Shown here: positions 10,728-24,629 of the stretch, in pieces
How positions within the stretch are numbered: the first letter of the stretch is position 1
Layout: every line of letters begins with the position of its first letter
Assembly (NCBI GenBank): GCA_001692895.1
Contig: KV748177.1
Location: 3,572,130-3,636,129 of the forward strand
DNA: 64,000 nucleotides
Origin: Cenococcum geophilum 1.58
Lineage: Eukaryota; Ascomycota; Dothideomycetes; Gloniales; Gloniaceae
Direction of reading: 5' to 3'
Notes under the pieces: generated by a model
Seen by the model: only the letters and a program-made list of their open reading frames with translations
What the model was told of the DNA's origin: nothing
The model's database searches: none
Position numbers and translations under genes: made by a program

Positions 10728-11146
10728 TGTAACGAAGCCTTGTAGGAAATACTACGGTAGACTTGTTAATGGGCTGGGTATGTAGGTATAGAATAGTTAA
10801 CAACATAAACACAACTAGTAGAGTAGTTGCCCAATAAATTAACTCCAATTGTATTCTAAGATTTACTATAAGGAAGAGAACTATCTAAGTAGGGACTGTG
10901 GTCCTTTAAATACATAACCGTACTCCTAAGAAATCCTCTATATATATAATATATATGTTATACGTATTATATATACGTTCCCTTTATATACTATATATAC
11001 TGCATATAATATTATATAACCTTAGTTACTATTCCTTATTATATAGCTCTATCGGCTCTATCCTAAACTATATCTAAATTAACTAACTAGCTTCTTCCGA
11101 CTCCTCTTTTAGTAGTTATAATATTATATTTAAAGCATCCGTAACA
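10728..11146 (-). repeat. Gypsy B1 3' LTR
   Basis: 419 bp, TGTAACGAAGCC... to ...ATCCGTAACA, with short inverted ends TGTAACG/CCGTAACA. It is preceded by the target duplication GCTAG. Compared with the partner at 24,221 the two differ mostly by transitions. Confidence 0.9.
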
Positions 11147-14100
11147 CTATCTCCCTCCTCTTTATCTTTGTCCTTAAAGACTCTTAATATCTCTAAGTTG
11201 TTTACTAAAGGTATAATATCCGTCTAATTAATTTAGTTAATATTGTTACTTATTATACCTAAAGTCTCTTCTTCTTTATAAGCGCAACGTTATGCCCGTA
11301 CTATTGCTGCGATATTATCTCTTAGTAAGATTATACTATCTCTATATTCTCGTTGCTTAAAAAAGGGGTTAGTTTATATTACGTTGGCGAGCCTATCTTC
11401 GCGATAACCGTCCTTTTATTTAGAGTACACTAAAGCAAATATTTATTCGTCCTATAATGTTTACTCTATCTCTAATACTAAATATACACGTCCTATTACT
11501 CTTAATAGTCGTTTAGTTTTCTAGTTAATTTATTTTAGGGTCCTATATTTAATTTACTACTACATAGCTAGATAGTAAACTGTCTTAAGCCCTTACTAAA
11601 CTAAAATGTTTTTATAATATAGAACAAAAGGCCTTAAAGGCCTATATTACGGCGTCTACTTATCTACTTTATCTTAAAAAGGGTTATAAAAAGGTTTAGT
11701 CTAAGAAGTAAAAACTTATAAAATAAGGTTTATAGGAACTTAGCAATAAAAGAACGGATTTTTCTTTAACTAAGAAGGAAATAGATTTAAGTAGCTTAGT
11801 AGCTGCTTCTCCTAAGTTCCCCTTAGGTAACTTATTCTTTAATAATCCTTCTTTATTAATGCTACCTAACCTAATCTCTTCTAATACTCCTATACCTTTC
11901 TTATAGCGTTATTTAGGTTTTATAGTAGTTTTTAAGTAGTCTTATTGTAGCCTACCCACTTAACCTTATACTATATTTTATTATTAATGTCCTTATAACT
12001 AATAATCTTTAAAACTTACTATTTATCTTCTTCTTACCCTCTATGTGTCTACTTTGTAGATTAGTAGCTTAATATTCCTATATACTGGCTTTAGTATTAC
12101 AATATGCTATATAGGGTAGATCTTTATTTTAGCTAGTAGGTCTAACTTAAACATAACCAGTAAAATTCTCTATATAATTTTAAAAGGTCCTAGTCTAACG
12201 TAGTCTAACTTCTTACTTAGTTATCGACTCTTAAAATTTTTATATAGTAGCTATACTTTATCTCCCTCCTTAAGATCTAGTCCCTTAGATCTCTTAGCAT
12301 TATAGTACCTTTTTATTCTTTCTTATACCTTTTTTGCTAATTCTATAAGGTCTATATAAAGATTTATTAGTATCTTTTTTTTTAGCTGTACTACTTATCT
12401 TCTTTACTTATTATAGTAATAACGATATTCTTAGCTTATATCTATAGTTTACCTTAAATAGTAATATACCTATTTCTTTCTATGGTGTTACATTATATAT
12501 AAACTATATAACTAGTAATAGCAATACCTAATTATTCTATGCGTAATTAATATAATATCTTAGATACTATTCTAGCGTCTAATTTAATCTTTCTATTTAA
12601 CTATCTATCTGCGGATAATATGCGGTAGAAGTTACTATTTAAATTCCTTATTCTACTAAGAATACCTCCTAAAATACTGCTATAAACCTTAGATCTCTAT
12701 CTAATATAATCTTACTTAGTGCTCTATATCTTATAAACACTTCTTTAATATAGATTTTAGCAATATCCTCTACTAAGATTTCTTCTATACATGCTATAAA
12801 GTAGCCCTACTTAGTTAACTTATCCACTATTACTAAGATCGCGTTATACTCTTATCTAGTAATAGAATCTCTTAACTTTAGTAACTTAATAATAAAGTCC
12901 TATAATATAACCTCCTATAGTCTCTCTAGTATTTTAATAGGTTATAGCCCTCCATATAGCTTATACCTTATTAGTTTATTTCTTTAGTAATTTAAACACT
13001 TTCTTATTACTTTCCTAGCTATGCCCTAGATTCCGTTAATAATATATTCTTCTTAAAGTCTTAATACTAAGCCTATTACTCTACTATGTCCTTAAATTAT
13101 TCCCTTATAAAAATCTTTTATAAAATACTTTACTATACTTTTTAGGATATACTTCGCTTCTTAATTTTTATATATATTTATCTATAGATCTTCTAGTTAT
13201 ACTTTTAGAATCCTTTATACCTAAAAGCTTTCTAGTATCTTATAGACTCTTTTTAGTTTATTATCCTCTTAAGTTACTACTAGCTTAGGGTAATTATATC
13301 TAATTAGTCCGTCTTTATCTCTGCATAGCATTGCTCCTAATAGCTTTTTTTTATTTTATAATTTAGCTTTTCTGCTTAGTGCGTCTGCCCTTATATTCTT
13401 AGTGCCCTTAATATACTAAATTTTAAAATGGTATTCTATAAGTATTTCTGCCTATCTAACCTATCTATAATTAAGTTCTTTTGTTATTAGGAACCCTATT
13501 AGGTTCTTATAATCCATTTTAACTATAAATAGTTTTTCTGCGCCTTATAAGAATGCTCTCTATTTCTTAAGTGCTATAACTATACCTAATAACTTCTTAT
13601 TATAGATGTTATAGTTTAACTCTAGTGGTATTATTTTCCAACTATAGTATGCTACTAGATGCTATACATCCTAATACTTCTATAGTAGGTATGCTTTTAG
13701 TATATAGTCTAATATATTTATTTCTATAACCGTATCTAGTCCTAGTTAATAGATTTTAAGGATTAGTTCCTAGGTAAATAACTTCTTAAGTTCCTTAAAT
13801 AACTTTGTTTGCTTATCTCCCTATACCTATAGTTCCTTTTTCTTTATAAGCCTAGTAAACAGTTTAATATTTCTTAACTATTATGCTACAAACCTTCTAT
13901 AGTGGTTGTAAACCCCTAAAAATAACTTTAACTGTGTTATATTCTCTAGTTCTTACTAACTTACTATAGCTTTAATCTTCTTTAGGTCTATACTAATATG
14001 ACTTAGTTTAATAATAAATCTAATAAAATTAGTCTTCCTTATAAAGAACTCGCATTTCTTAATTGCTACTAGCATCTGTTCTTTTTATAGTATCTTTAAA

Positions 14101-15870
14101 ACCCATTTAATATATTCCCCGTATTTTTCCTTAGTTATTAAGTAGATATTATTATTATTAAGGTATACTATAATAAATTTATTGAGGTGTTCTCCTAATA
14201 TACTATTAATTCGTTTCTAAAACGTTACTAGTGCATTTATTAACCCAAACTATATTATTAATAGTTTGTATAGTCCTTCCTTTAACCTAAAGGCTGCCTT
14301 CTATTTATTACCTTCCTTAATTCTAATCTAATAGTACGCCTATCTTAAATCTATCTTTATAAAGATTTACGCGTTACTTATCCTATCTTAGATTTTATTA
14401 ATTAAGGGTAAAGGATACCTATCCTTCCAAGTAATGCTATTTAACTATCTATAGTTAATATATAGCCTAAGTTTTCTATTTTTTTTTTAGTATAAACAAT
14501 ACTAAATATCCTACTAATAACTGCGATAGTCTAATATATCCCTTTTATAAGTTCTCTTAAATAAACTCTTTAAGTGCTTTAAACTCTTCTTAAGTAAGCT
14601 TATAGGTTAGAAAGAACCTTAGACTTATTCCTAGTTCTAACTTTATCTTATAATTCTATACTATATAGTCTACTAGCTTTTTACTTTCTAGACTTTATAG
14701 TTTCTTACTATACTTATAGTATTTCTTTAGTACGTAGCTTAAGCCTTACTTAGTCTCTTTATATATTGCTCTAACTTAGTACTATACTAACTTAGTTTAT
14801 TATCGCATCTTACAGCGTTAAGTATTTTTAATATTAACCTAACCTATAATTTAATTAATTTTTAAATTATATTTCTGTAACTAAGGCATTTCTAATACTG
14901 ATGGTAGGATATTAAAAAATATCTTAATTTATCTTCCTTTAATAGTTATTTAAATAGGTCCTATTTTAAGATTAATAATCCCTCCTCTATAGGTTATTAG
15001 ATCTCCTAAAATTATAACTAATAGGTAAGGTTATTCCTTCTATCTATAAGGTAATCCTATTCTTTTAACTATTATTAGTAAGATGTGGTTTTATATTACT
15101 TTACTATCTATTAGTACTTTAAACTGTTAATCTTGCTAATTAACTTATAAATTTAGGTATTGTTCTTAAATTCCTTTAAGGGTTTAAGGTTTTATTACTA
15201 GCTCCCTCTAGTCCTATAGGCCTCTACTTTTCCTAACTATTAGCTACTTAATTTTATTATACTTGGCTCACTCTTTAACTAATACCTAGTTTGCTTTTTA
15301 TCCTCTATATACTATAGATATATATTCTTTAGGTATTCCTACCACTATTATCCGTCTAAGTATTCTTCCGTAAGGAATCTTTTTAGTTAAAGTATTAAGT
15401 CTCCTAACTCCTAAACTTCTGTTAGATGCCATCTATATATATACTTAGCATTTCTATACTATTACTTATCTAGCGCCTAATATATCCTTACTAAGTACTT
15501 CCGATTCTTTTCTTTCGGATTTTTATACATTTTGTATATATTATTTATATATACAATCTATGCTAATATATAGTGCGCTAGGTGCTTTAGGTTAACTCTT
15601 AACTTATCTTTATCCTTAAGTTTAAACCTTTGCTGTATTAATCTAAACGTTATAACTTTATTTACAGGTACTAAGACTTACCTTTTAGTTCTTTAGTCCT
15701 CTAATTGTTTCTTTAAATCCTTTAATATTATAATTAAGGCTCCTTTAATATAACTTATTGCCTTCTCTATAATATGGTAGTCTTAGATAACTTATTCATC
15801 CAACTATATATAAAAATCTTCCTACTTATCGTTATGTCTTTGCCTATACCACTTTTAGTACAGCTACTAG

Positions 15871-16054
15871 TGTCGGTATCACCCAAGTGCACTTGATTGG
15901 CCTATTAATCGATGGATTTGTTCGTTGTTTAATAGGTAGAGAAAGCAGAGGATTATAAGGATCGCGGTGCCTAAGTAGGGGGCTAATGAGTCACCATAAG
16001 GATAACTAATCAGAGACATTGCAACCACGTAACCTCTGTCCATATATTCCGACA
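15871..16054. mobile_element. Un-RIPed solo LTR (184 bp) nested in Gypsy B1
   Basis: It begins TGTCGGTATCACC and ends ATATTCCGACA, giving TG...CA ends with inverted TGTCGG/CCGACA. The 5-bp duplication ACTAG is perfect at 15,866-15,870 and 16,055-16,059. The matching place in element B2 (near 32,890) lacks this segment, which confirms an insertion. Its base composition is ordinary, with CpA and TpG kept. The end sequences look more like a Ty1/Copia LTR than the local Gypsy LTRs; a TRIM is another possibility. Confidence 0.85.
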
Positions 16055-17078
16055 ACTAGAGTATATATAGCTTATCCGTAAGGAAGTATCTTCTTATTAC
16101 TATATTATAACAGCCCTTTATATATTGTTTTTCAAATCTAGTAGGGATCCCTAAATCCTCTTTATCTTCTAGTTTAGTAAGCTACTTAGCTCTTAGCGTA
16201 CCTGCCCTAGGCTTATTAGTAATTCTTTATATAGGTACTCTGTCCCTTATATAACCTAGTATACTAGTTTTTTAATCTAGTTTCTGTTTTTACTATACGA
16301 TAATTCTCTACCTAAATTCTATTATGGTTTCTTTCGGTTTTTATCTTATAAGTAAATCCTTAAAGTCTTCTTACTTCTTAATCTTAGTATTATGTTCTTT
16401 AATAGTCCTTATTTATATATTAAAATCTTAGTCCTATAGAATTCTTAATTCTAAGCTTACTTCTATCTTAAGCTTAGTTCTAGCCTTAGTCTAACTAGGC
16501 TTCTATAGTATTTTTATCTCATCTTAAAAGTCTTAAATCTTATTTATCTCGTCTTAAGAATCTTATATCTTTAGGAAACTTTATCCTAAGCTTATTTATA
16601 TATTACTAAACTAAGCTACTGCTCTGCTCTATTAGTTATTATCCGTTATAAGTCTTTAAGCTTGCCTTATCTTATCTTAAGAATCTTAGTTATCTCTTAT
16701 CTTGTCTTAAAAATCTTAAGCCTTTAGCCTTTTACCTTTATTAAGTGCCGAAGTAGTTCACTATCTTACTTCTTTTGCGTCTTATAAAGCGATAGATATT
16801 ATATCTAGTAGGGTCTTAATCTCTACTAATATTCCCTATTCTGTAGTAGAATTATCCTTTACCTCTTTTATAATATCTCTAAGGTCTATATACTCTTAGT
16901 AAGCTGCCCTTATTACCTTATTATTACTAAATATTTTGCCTATATTAAATTTATTGTCCTTAATATCCAATCTGCGAGATAGTTTATTAGTTCCTCTAAA
17001 CTCTAATAATTTTAGCTCTTATGGCTAATAGCTTACGCCGTACTTAGCGTCCTTATAAATTTAGTATACGTTATTATA

Positions 17079-20000
17079 TATGTTATGTTATGTTATGATA
17101 TTTAATTACGCTATTGCGGCTTCCGTTAGGGTCTATGCAGCGGGTTTATATAAGTATATATATATATATATGTATAAGAGAGAAACCGTACCGCTAGGGC
17201 CGGATAAAACCTCTCCTTCTCTTATTATACGGCCTATATGGCTTATTATGCGGCCTATATAGCCTCTCTTCTAATTAGTAACTGCCAAGCACAAGTAGAC
17301 GTCTCTTTAAGGCGCTACAGAAAAGCCATCTTAATGCGTACTTCTGGGTTTATCCAGTGGGGTGTATAGCTAGGGCCTAGGTTCTGTTTCTAGCTGCTCC
17401 GGTTATCTAGGTGGGGCGTAGGCCGGTGGCCTATAAGGCTAGTAGTGGTGTAAAAGGTTCTGTTATTTGTATCTGCGTTAACGTATATAGCTCTGTGCCT
17501 TGCCACGTTTTATTAAGTTCTATTAGGATATTAACCTCTACTAAATTCTATCAGGTTACCAAATTCTGTTAAATTCTACTAGGTTGCCAAAGTTCTGCCA
17601 ACTTCTATTAGGTTATTAAATTCTATTAGGTTGCCGAGATTCTACTAAATTTTGTTAGGTTACTAAAACTCTACTAAATTCTATTAGGTTGCTAAAACCC
17701 TACTATATTCTATTAGGTTGCCGAAATTCTGCTAACTTCTATTAGGTTGCCAAATTCTGCCGAATTCTGCTAGGTTAATAAGTTCTGCCGAATTCTACTG
17801 GGTTACTAGAGTTCTGCCAACTTCTGCTAGGTTGCCATCTATAAAATTCTACTATATTTTGCTGTCCCTGTAGTATTTATCCTCCGCCTCTTAAAGTACT
17901 TCCTAGCCTCCTCTCTTTACCCCAGCCAGCTCTCTAGCAAATGAAAGGTGTAGTAAAAGATTTATCTATATAAACTAGTCCGCAACTACCTTAGCAGCCT
18001 TTAGCTTAGTTAGGAGCTCTTTATATAAGGATGTTCTAGCATAGTAATATATTTCTGCCTAGCTAGTAGCGTATCTAGGGCAGAACACCACTATGTGTAT
18101 TATTAATTATTAGCTATAGCCGTATAGGTAGGCCGGGGTTAGGTGCCCTAGTACTTTTTAGTAGTAAAGGTATCTGTTAAGCCCTATATACTTAGTTCTA
18201 AGTAGCGTATTAATCGTGCTCTCTACCTTTATAAGCCTCGCGTGGCGTTTAAAGACTTCCTTATTTTATAGCTCGGCCTAGGCCGTCATATAGTGGGTAA
18301 GCGTGCTCTAGTACTTTTCCTATTCCCTTTTCTACCGCTTCTTAAACGCCTTTTATACCCTAGCCCTTTTACTTCTCTTATACTACGCTTTAGATAAGTT
18401 TATTAGCCATATATCTATCCCTAAGATAGCGGCCGCTATCCTCTTAAGCTTATCCCGTCTAGTGGGCCGCATTAATAGCTTTATTCTAGGCCGGAGTTAG
18501 TAGGCTATTATAGCCCGTATAGTATTGCACTCCCTCTTAATATACTCTCTTACTAGTCCTTCCCGCGTCCTCTCTATATAGGCTATAGCTAGCTCTTTAA
18601 GGTGTAACTAAAGTAACGGAAACCCCGTCTTATGCTCTAGTACTACTATTAGCGTTAATTTATACGCCCCTATAATAGTGCGGAGGCATAGGTTCTATGC
18701 TACGCCCAGCTAGCGTAGCTTAGTTTTGCTTACCTCCTTAGGCTTTATCTACTCCGGTGGCGAGTACCAGATACTATATCCGTATAAGATTACCAGCCGG
18801 ACTATAGTGGAGTATATTATCCGCGCCTTTTAGAAGAAGGCGCCCCATATAGAGGCCGTAAGCCGGGTTAGTGCGGCCATTTAGGTAATTGCCTTTATCT
18901 TAATAATGTTAACATACGGTCCCTATTTAAGCTTTAAGTTAACTTATACCCCTAATATACGTAGGTTACTAACTAGGCCTTCCGTGAAGCTATATATATT
19001 AGCTATAACCTTTATATTAAACTTCTTATAGCTCCTTATAAAATGGATAAGGTAGTACTTTTTAGGGGTAAACACTACCCTATGCCGGCGTGCCCACGCC
19101 GTGCATACCTTATGCGCCCTTTCTATAGTTCTGCAGTTTTCCTTCGTAGTCTTGCTATACATTAGTATATTAGAGTCGTTAACGAATCCAAATGCTATAG
19201 TAGTTCCCCCTTATAGCTCTAGTAGGAGTGTATAGGCAAAAAAGAGGAATAGGATTGGCGATAGCGCTAAGCCTTAAGGTATACCGGTGTTTGTTTGTAT
19301 TGTTTATGCTATATATCCTCTAATTAAGAGCCTTGTTATTTAATCCTTAAGGAAGGACTTTATAAACTATACTATCTAGTAGGGCACGGCTTAGGCCTTT
19401 ATATTATAGATTATTCTTTTATAAGAGACTCGGTTAAAGGCCCCGGAAATATTAAGGCTAAGTAATAAGGCTACTAGGTTTAGGTTACTCCTCTACACTA
19501 TATATACCTATTAGGTTAGTAGCTCCAGTACTATCTACGTTAAGTGCCCCGGCCTTACTCCTATCTAACTAGCCGGTAGTATACCCGTCTCCTCTGTAAT
19601 TTTAGATAGTTAGCTAGCTACTATTCTCTTAAGTAGCTTCCTAATGGTGTTAAGCAGCGCAATCGGCCGGTAGGCCTTTACTGTGGTGTAGGATAGCTTC
19701 TATAGTTTCTAGAGGACTACTATAATAGAGTCTTTAAACGGTTTTAGGTAATGTCTAACTACTATATAGCTGCTAAAGAGTTTAGCTAGTACTAGGGCTA
19801 GCTGCTCTCCACACATCTTAAGGAATTAGTTAGTAATCTTCTTTAAACCTAGGGCCTTGTTAGGGGCAAGCCCCTTTAGGGCTATAATAATGTCCTCCTC
19901 CTTAACTATTTCCTTTACTATTTGCGGCTCCGGGTATACAAACCCTAGTATATTACTTAGGTCCGCCTTTATTAGTAGCGGAAAGAACTGCTTTATAAGG

Positions 20001-23000
20001 ATAGTAGCCTTCTCCTTATTATTATAATATAGGGTCTCCTCTCCTAGTCTGCTAATAGGAGGAAATTATAGTAGGGCCTTCGGCTTCCCATCCGCTGTAT
20101 ATGCCCATTTTGCTATCCTCTACATCCCTTTAGGGTTATTTATTAGCTTTTTAACGGTCCTCCTTTATAGCTTATTAGCCTCTTATTAGATTACCCTTTT
20201 CTTCTTATTCTATGCGACTCTATAGTTAATCCAGTTAGGCACTAACTAAGAGGCCTTCTACGCCCGGAAGGCCTGTTGGGTTTCCTTTACTACCTCTATA
20301 TATTCCTCTAACCATGCTTTAGAGGCTTGCGGCGAGGGCCGCGCGTTAGGTACTGTTTTTACTATAGTGTTTTTAATCGCTTAGTATATAGCCTTCGCCA
20401 GTGTATCTAGTTTATCTCTTATATCGCATGGGAGTCTATATAGGGGCTAAAGTCGGCCCTTTAGCTCGCTCTACACTACCTTCTAATTGGCCTTCTTTTA
20501 TAGCGGTCTCCTAGGTAAGGGGGGCCCCTTTGGCGTCTCTACGTCCACCTTTGTAATAATAGGAAAGTGGTTGGACCCTGTATGCTAGCGGTCTTATTTT
20601 TAACTCTATAGTAGCCTATTAGTGATTTAGGGGGAGGTGAATACTAGGTCTAGCGTGCTCCTTAATATGCCCTTTACCTACGTCTTTATGCCCGCCTTAG
20701 TAGCTAGGCTTAGGCTGGCTGCCTCTATAGCGCGGATAAGGTCATCCGCCGCGTTGTTTACGCATATTACTGTTATACCCCCCTAAAAGGGGTGGTGTAG
20801 ATTAAAATCTCCTAATAGTATATATTCTCCTTTGGCCTTTAGCAGCTCTGGTAGTATATGGACACTACTATTCGTTTATTAGGGGTTATAAATATTATAA
20901 ATCTGGATAGTCCTCTTATAGCCCTCTAGCTTAATTATGTATACGTTCGCTGAGTAGTATATAGGCGCCTACTTATTTGTGTTAATAGCCTTGTTTATAT
21001 AGAAGCAGACCCTTATATTGCCTACTCCCGCGTATACTAGGTAATAGGATTTTGTAGTATATGTCGTATTTCCTTAGTCCCTCCGCCATAGCTCTTGGAT
21101 AGCTAATATATCTGGCTAGGGGTCCGCCTACTCTACCTCTTATAGGAAGTAGAGCAGTACGCCGTTCTTACTATTGTTAGTATTATACTATATAATTATA
21201 AGTGTTTTCTGGTGTTCTAATATAAGAGGTCTATGCTGGCCTCTAAGTTAGCTAAGTTAGTGCCCTTTAGCGTCCGTTTGCTTCCTTATAACGTAGTTTT
21301 AGAGCCTCTAGATGCCTCTCTCCGGATCTAGGCTTCTGCTTTTACCTCTATATTAAACTCTATGTTTAGTAGAGGCTCCTAGGTTGCTAGGATTTAAATT
21401 AGGGCGTATATACTACCATATAGTGCTATTTAGAGTGTTAATTGGAGGGTCCTCTAGCCCATTTCCTTCTTAGAATAATCGAAAGTCTATAGCCGGCCGA
21501 CCTTCTAGGGGGCTTCCTCTGCCTATATAAAGCTCTTTTACGTAGCTGTCTCCTTTAGCTTCCTTTTCTTAGCTTGTTGTAAGACCTCCTTAATAGTGAT
21601 CTTATACTGTAATTATGATTGCTGTCCGCTTATAGGTGCCTTATAGGTGCCTGCGTAGTATATTAGCGTATAGGCCCTAATTGCTGCAGCCTTCTCCTAC
21701 TGTATCCGCTTAATACTATACGCCCCGTTCCATGCCTCGTGGTCTACTTTACAGTTAGTACACTTTTTAGGTGGGTCTCCTGTACATTTGCTAGTATTAT
21801 ATTGCCTAGCGCAGCGTCCGCATCTAGCTTCTCTCCTATAACTCTTAGCTATATGGTTAAAGCCTTAGTATTTAAAGCACTGTGTTACTAGAAATGTTGT
21901 CTTATGCCTTATAACTAGGTAGTAGTCTCCTCCTAAGAAGAGGCCCTAATTAAATAGCGCATTTGCTAACTCTTTTAACTATATACCTATGATAAGTGAT
22001 AATTTGACCTTTTGTCCCGTTCGGACTCTTCCTAGCCTTTTCCACGCCAGCCTTTCTACTGTAAGCCCCGCTATAGTACAGTTCTGCTCTATTATATCTT
22101 TTATTATCTGCTTGGCCTCTAGGCCTTAGATAGCGAGGCTTATAGATACCGCATGGACCTCTATTAGTACTAGCGGAATAGCTAGTATAGTAGAGCGTCT
22201 AAGGACCTTCGTTTACTCTGTTTCTTATAGTAACCTATCTTTTATATCTTTATCCATGATATACGCCCTAACGTCACCGCTTTATAACTTCTTTACAGCT
22301 TATATTCTATGGGTGTCTGGGGGTCCTGTGGCCTGGAGTTTATATACTAGGGCTTGGCTGTTCTACTTTAAGGTTTCCTTACGGTTAGTGGCGTCGCCTA
22401 TGCGGATTGTAATCTTATGTACTTCTATAGGTTTATAGGCAACTTATTTTATAGCTTGGGGCATTATAGGTATAGTGGCAGCGACGTGTGCGTATAACAG
22501 CGGGCCTATGGACGTCGGTCCGCTCTTTATAGCTATTGTTACGGCCTTTCTAAGGGCGCCAATATCTGTCCGGATTGCCTTTATATCCTAGGTATATTAC
22601 TCCTAGGTTTCTTAGGTCTAGATAAGCTCCGCTAATATAGTAAAGGCTGTCCGGAGGGTTATAATTGCGGTAGTAAGGAAGGAGAGCATAGTAGAGCGCT
22701 CCTTGTCTGCATCAAGAGATCGCTTCTATAGTGCCTACTAGGTTTATTCTGCGGTTTGTATAGTCTATAGAACGCATTCTTAAAAGGCGCGCTGTTTAAT
22801 TGGGGTGGTTAGGGTGGTTGGGGTTAGGGTTAGGGGTTTATTTGTTTATTATGATCCGGTTTTAGGGGCTGTATATTAGAAAACACTATATATACCTCCA
22901 CTGACGCCGAATTAGGGTGTGTGGTTTTAATAGGAAGGGTTTCTGTAGTCCTCTGGAGCTCGTGGGAGCTCTATTGGGCTTGTTTCGCAGGTTTCTTTAG

Positions 23001-23034
23001 CGGGCGATTGCATTGTGCTGGTGTAGAAAGACTG
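17079..23034 (-). mobile_element. Tad-like LINE (non-LTR retrotransposon), full length, RIP-damaged
   Basis: It is flanked by a 12-bp duplication TACGTTATTATA at 17,067-17,078 and 23,035-23,046. The empty site is visible in B2 near 34,060. Minus-strand order: ORF1 (about 21,560-22,730) with CCHC-type knuckles (FNHIAKS, CGRCARQ, KKCTNCK) near 21,750-21,900. Then an apurinic-like endonuclease (about 20,500-21,200, PDILAIQELWRR after the RIP stops are read through). Then reverse transcriptase (about 18,900-20,300), whose FVDD box is now FVND at 19,176-19,187, followed by TTKENCRTIERAHKVCTAWA. The 3' end at 17,079 is a short TAACA-type tandem tail. Multiple stops make it inactive. Clade assignment rests on ORF1 knuckles and domain order. 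Confidence 0.87.
22815..22840. repeat. Telomere-like GGGTTAGGGTTAGGGG within the LINE 5' region
   Basis: Near the 5' end of the LINE (minus sense) there is a short run of TTAGGG-like units embedded in a G-rich, GGTTGGGG-type stretch. It is too short to be a telomere and has RIPed retroelement DNA on both sides. Confidence 0.6.
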
Positions 23035-24220
23035 TACGTTATTATAATAAAATGCAAAACTTTTAATTAAACATTCTTTTATTCCTTATAGCATATTATT
23101 ATCCCTTTATATATATATATCGTCTACTAGTCTCGTTCCTTTTACTATATAGTAACTCTAACTACTTCTACAATTTATATAAGCCCCTTTTTTAAACCAT
23201 TTTTCCTACTATAGAGTCCGCCTAAATGTCTTCTACTACTAAGATCTCTAGTTTAGCCTCTGCTCCTTAGACCTTTAATTACTTAATCCTTATCCTCTAG
23301 GTTTTTATAGTTATTTATTCTATTTCTTATTTTCTTTAATACCACTTAGGTCTATTAGCTCTGCGCTATACTATAGTTTCTAACTTTAGCTTTATTATTG
23401 CGTACTTTACGCCTTATATAACTATAGAACTCTATTCTAACCCTTTTTAGTCTACTCTCTTTAGTAGATCCTATTATTAATCTTAATTACTTAGTTAATT
23501 AAATCCCTAAAAGTATCCGCATCTTCTATTAGGATAATTATATCCTAGACTTTTGCTTTAAGCCCCTACTTATACTATACTATAAGCGCCTTATTATTCC
23601 ATTTAACTTATATTACTGACGTTTAAAACTACGTCGTATACTTAATTACTAAAGTCCTTTATACTAGGTTTTAAAGCTTTTTTTTTTACCGTAGTAGTTG
23701 CCTCCAGGTCTCTAAATATTTGCGTTAATTATTCCGTAAACCCGTTCTAACTTAAAAATATATACTATACCTCCTAATTAGTAGTCGTTATGCCGTATTC
23801 CTATACCTCTGTAAGGTAAGGCTTAAACTACTTAAGTGCCCTTCCTGTTAAGAATAATCCTATATAAGCGACTTAATCTATAGGCGTTCCTGGTTTAACT
23901 CCTTCTTATATAACCTTAAAGTGCATTTACGTAAGGAATCCTTTAAGTTTTAACTTCTCTCCTAAGAATTGCTTAATTAAGGGTAACTTAACCTTAGCTG
24001 CTCTGATTCCATTAATCCTTTCTTTAAATATCCTATTATTATCTATTAATTAATTAACTATTTTCTGTAGCTATCTAATAGTAACTAGTTACGAGTTAGT
24101 ATTTACTATACTAGTGTTATTACTTAATTCTAAGGTAGTCGCCGCTATAGACGCCGTTGTGGCTACTACTTTTAGTAGTATATTATTTAACTTCTTTTAC
24201 TATAACCTTAGTAGTAAATA

Positions 24221-24624
24221 TATAATAAAGCCTTATAGAAAATACTATGGTAGACTTATTAATGGGCTAGGTATATAAGTATAGAATAGTTAATAACGTA
24301 AATATAACTAGTAGAGTGGTTACCTAATAGATTAACTCTAATTATATTCTAAGATTTACTATAAGGAAGAGAACTATAGTCCTTTAAATACACAACCGTA
24401 CTTTTAAGAAATCCTCTATATACGTAATATACGTAATATATATATTATACGCACATTCCCTTTATATACTACGTATACTACGTATAACGTTATATAACCT
24501 TAATTACTATTCCTTATTATATAGCTCTGTCGGCTCTATTCTAAACCATACCTAAATTAACTAACTAGCTTCTTCCGACTCCTCTCCTAGTAGTTATAAC
24601 ATTGTACTTAAAGCGTCCGTAATA
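24221..24624 (-). repeat. Gypsy B1 5' LTR
   Basis: It starts with TATAATAAAGCC, the RIP-altered form of TGTAACGAAGCC, and ends with GTCCGTAATA, followed directly by GCTAG. A short deletion near the GGGACTGTGG block makes it slightly shorter than its partner. Confidence 0.9.
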
Positions 24625-24629
24625 GCTAG

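Larger units (their letters stand above)
10728..24624 (-). mobile_element. Gypsy B1: complete Ty3/Gypsy retrotransposon, RIPed, with nested insertions
   Basis: LTRs lie at 10,728-11,146 and 24,221-24,624. The target duplication GCTAG at 10,723-10,727 and 24,625-24,629 is perfect. Coding sense is minus, so the right LTR is the 5' one. Reading through stops, reverse transcriptase lies at about 13,900-14,600 (LRLYINYR, RYPLPL; the YLDD box is YLNN at 14,154-14,165). The integrase core lies at about 12,530-12,990 (AILVIVDKLTK, STAYYPQ, with the spacing of a DDE enzyme). Gag is the region next to the right LTR. A LINE (17,079-23,034) and a solo LTR (15,871-16,054) are nested inside. Removing the LINE and its duplication leaves about 7.9 kb, close to B2. 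Stops and lost catalytic residues show it is inactive. Confidence 0.9.

Noticed and set aside
17080-17262. 60-residue frame starting at the LINE boundary
   Set aside because: It starts in the LINE tail repeat and crosses a TATATA run; it is antisense to the element.
22801-22850. Telomeric repeat as evidence of a chromosome end
   Set aside because: Only two to three units, embedded inside a retrotransposon with a target duplication; not a chromosome terminus.
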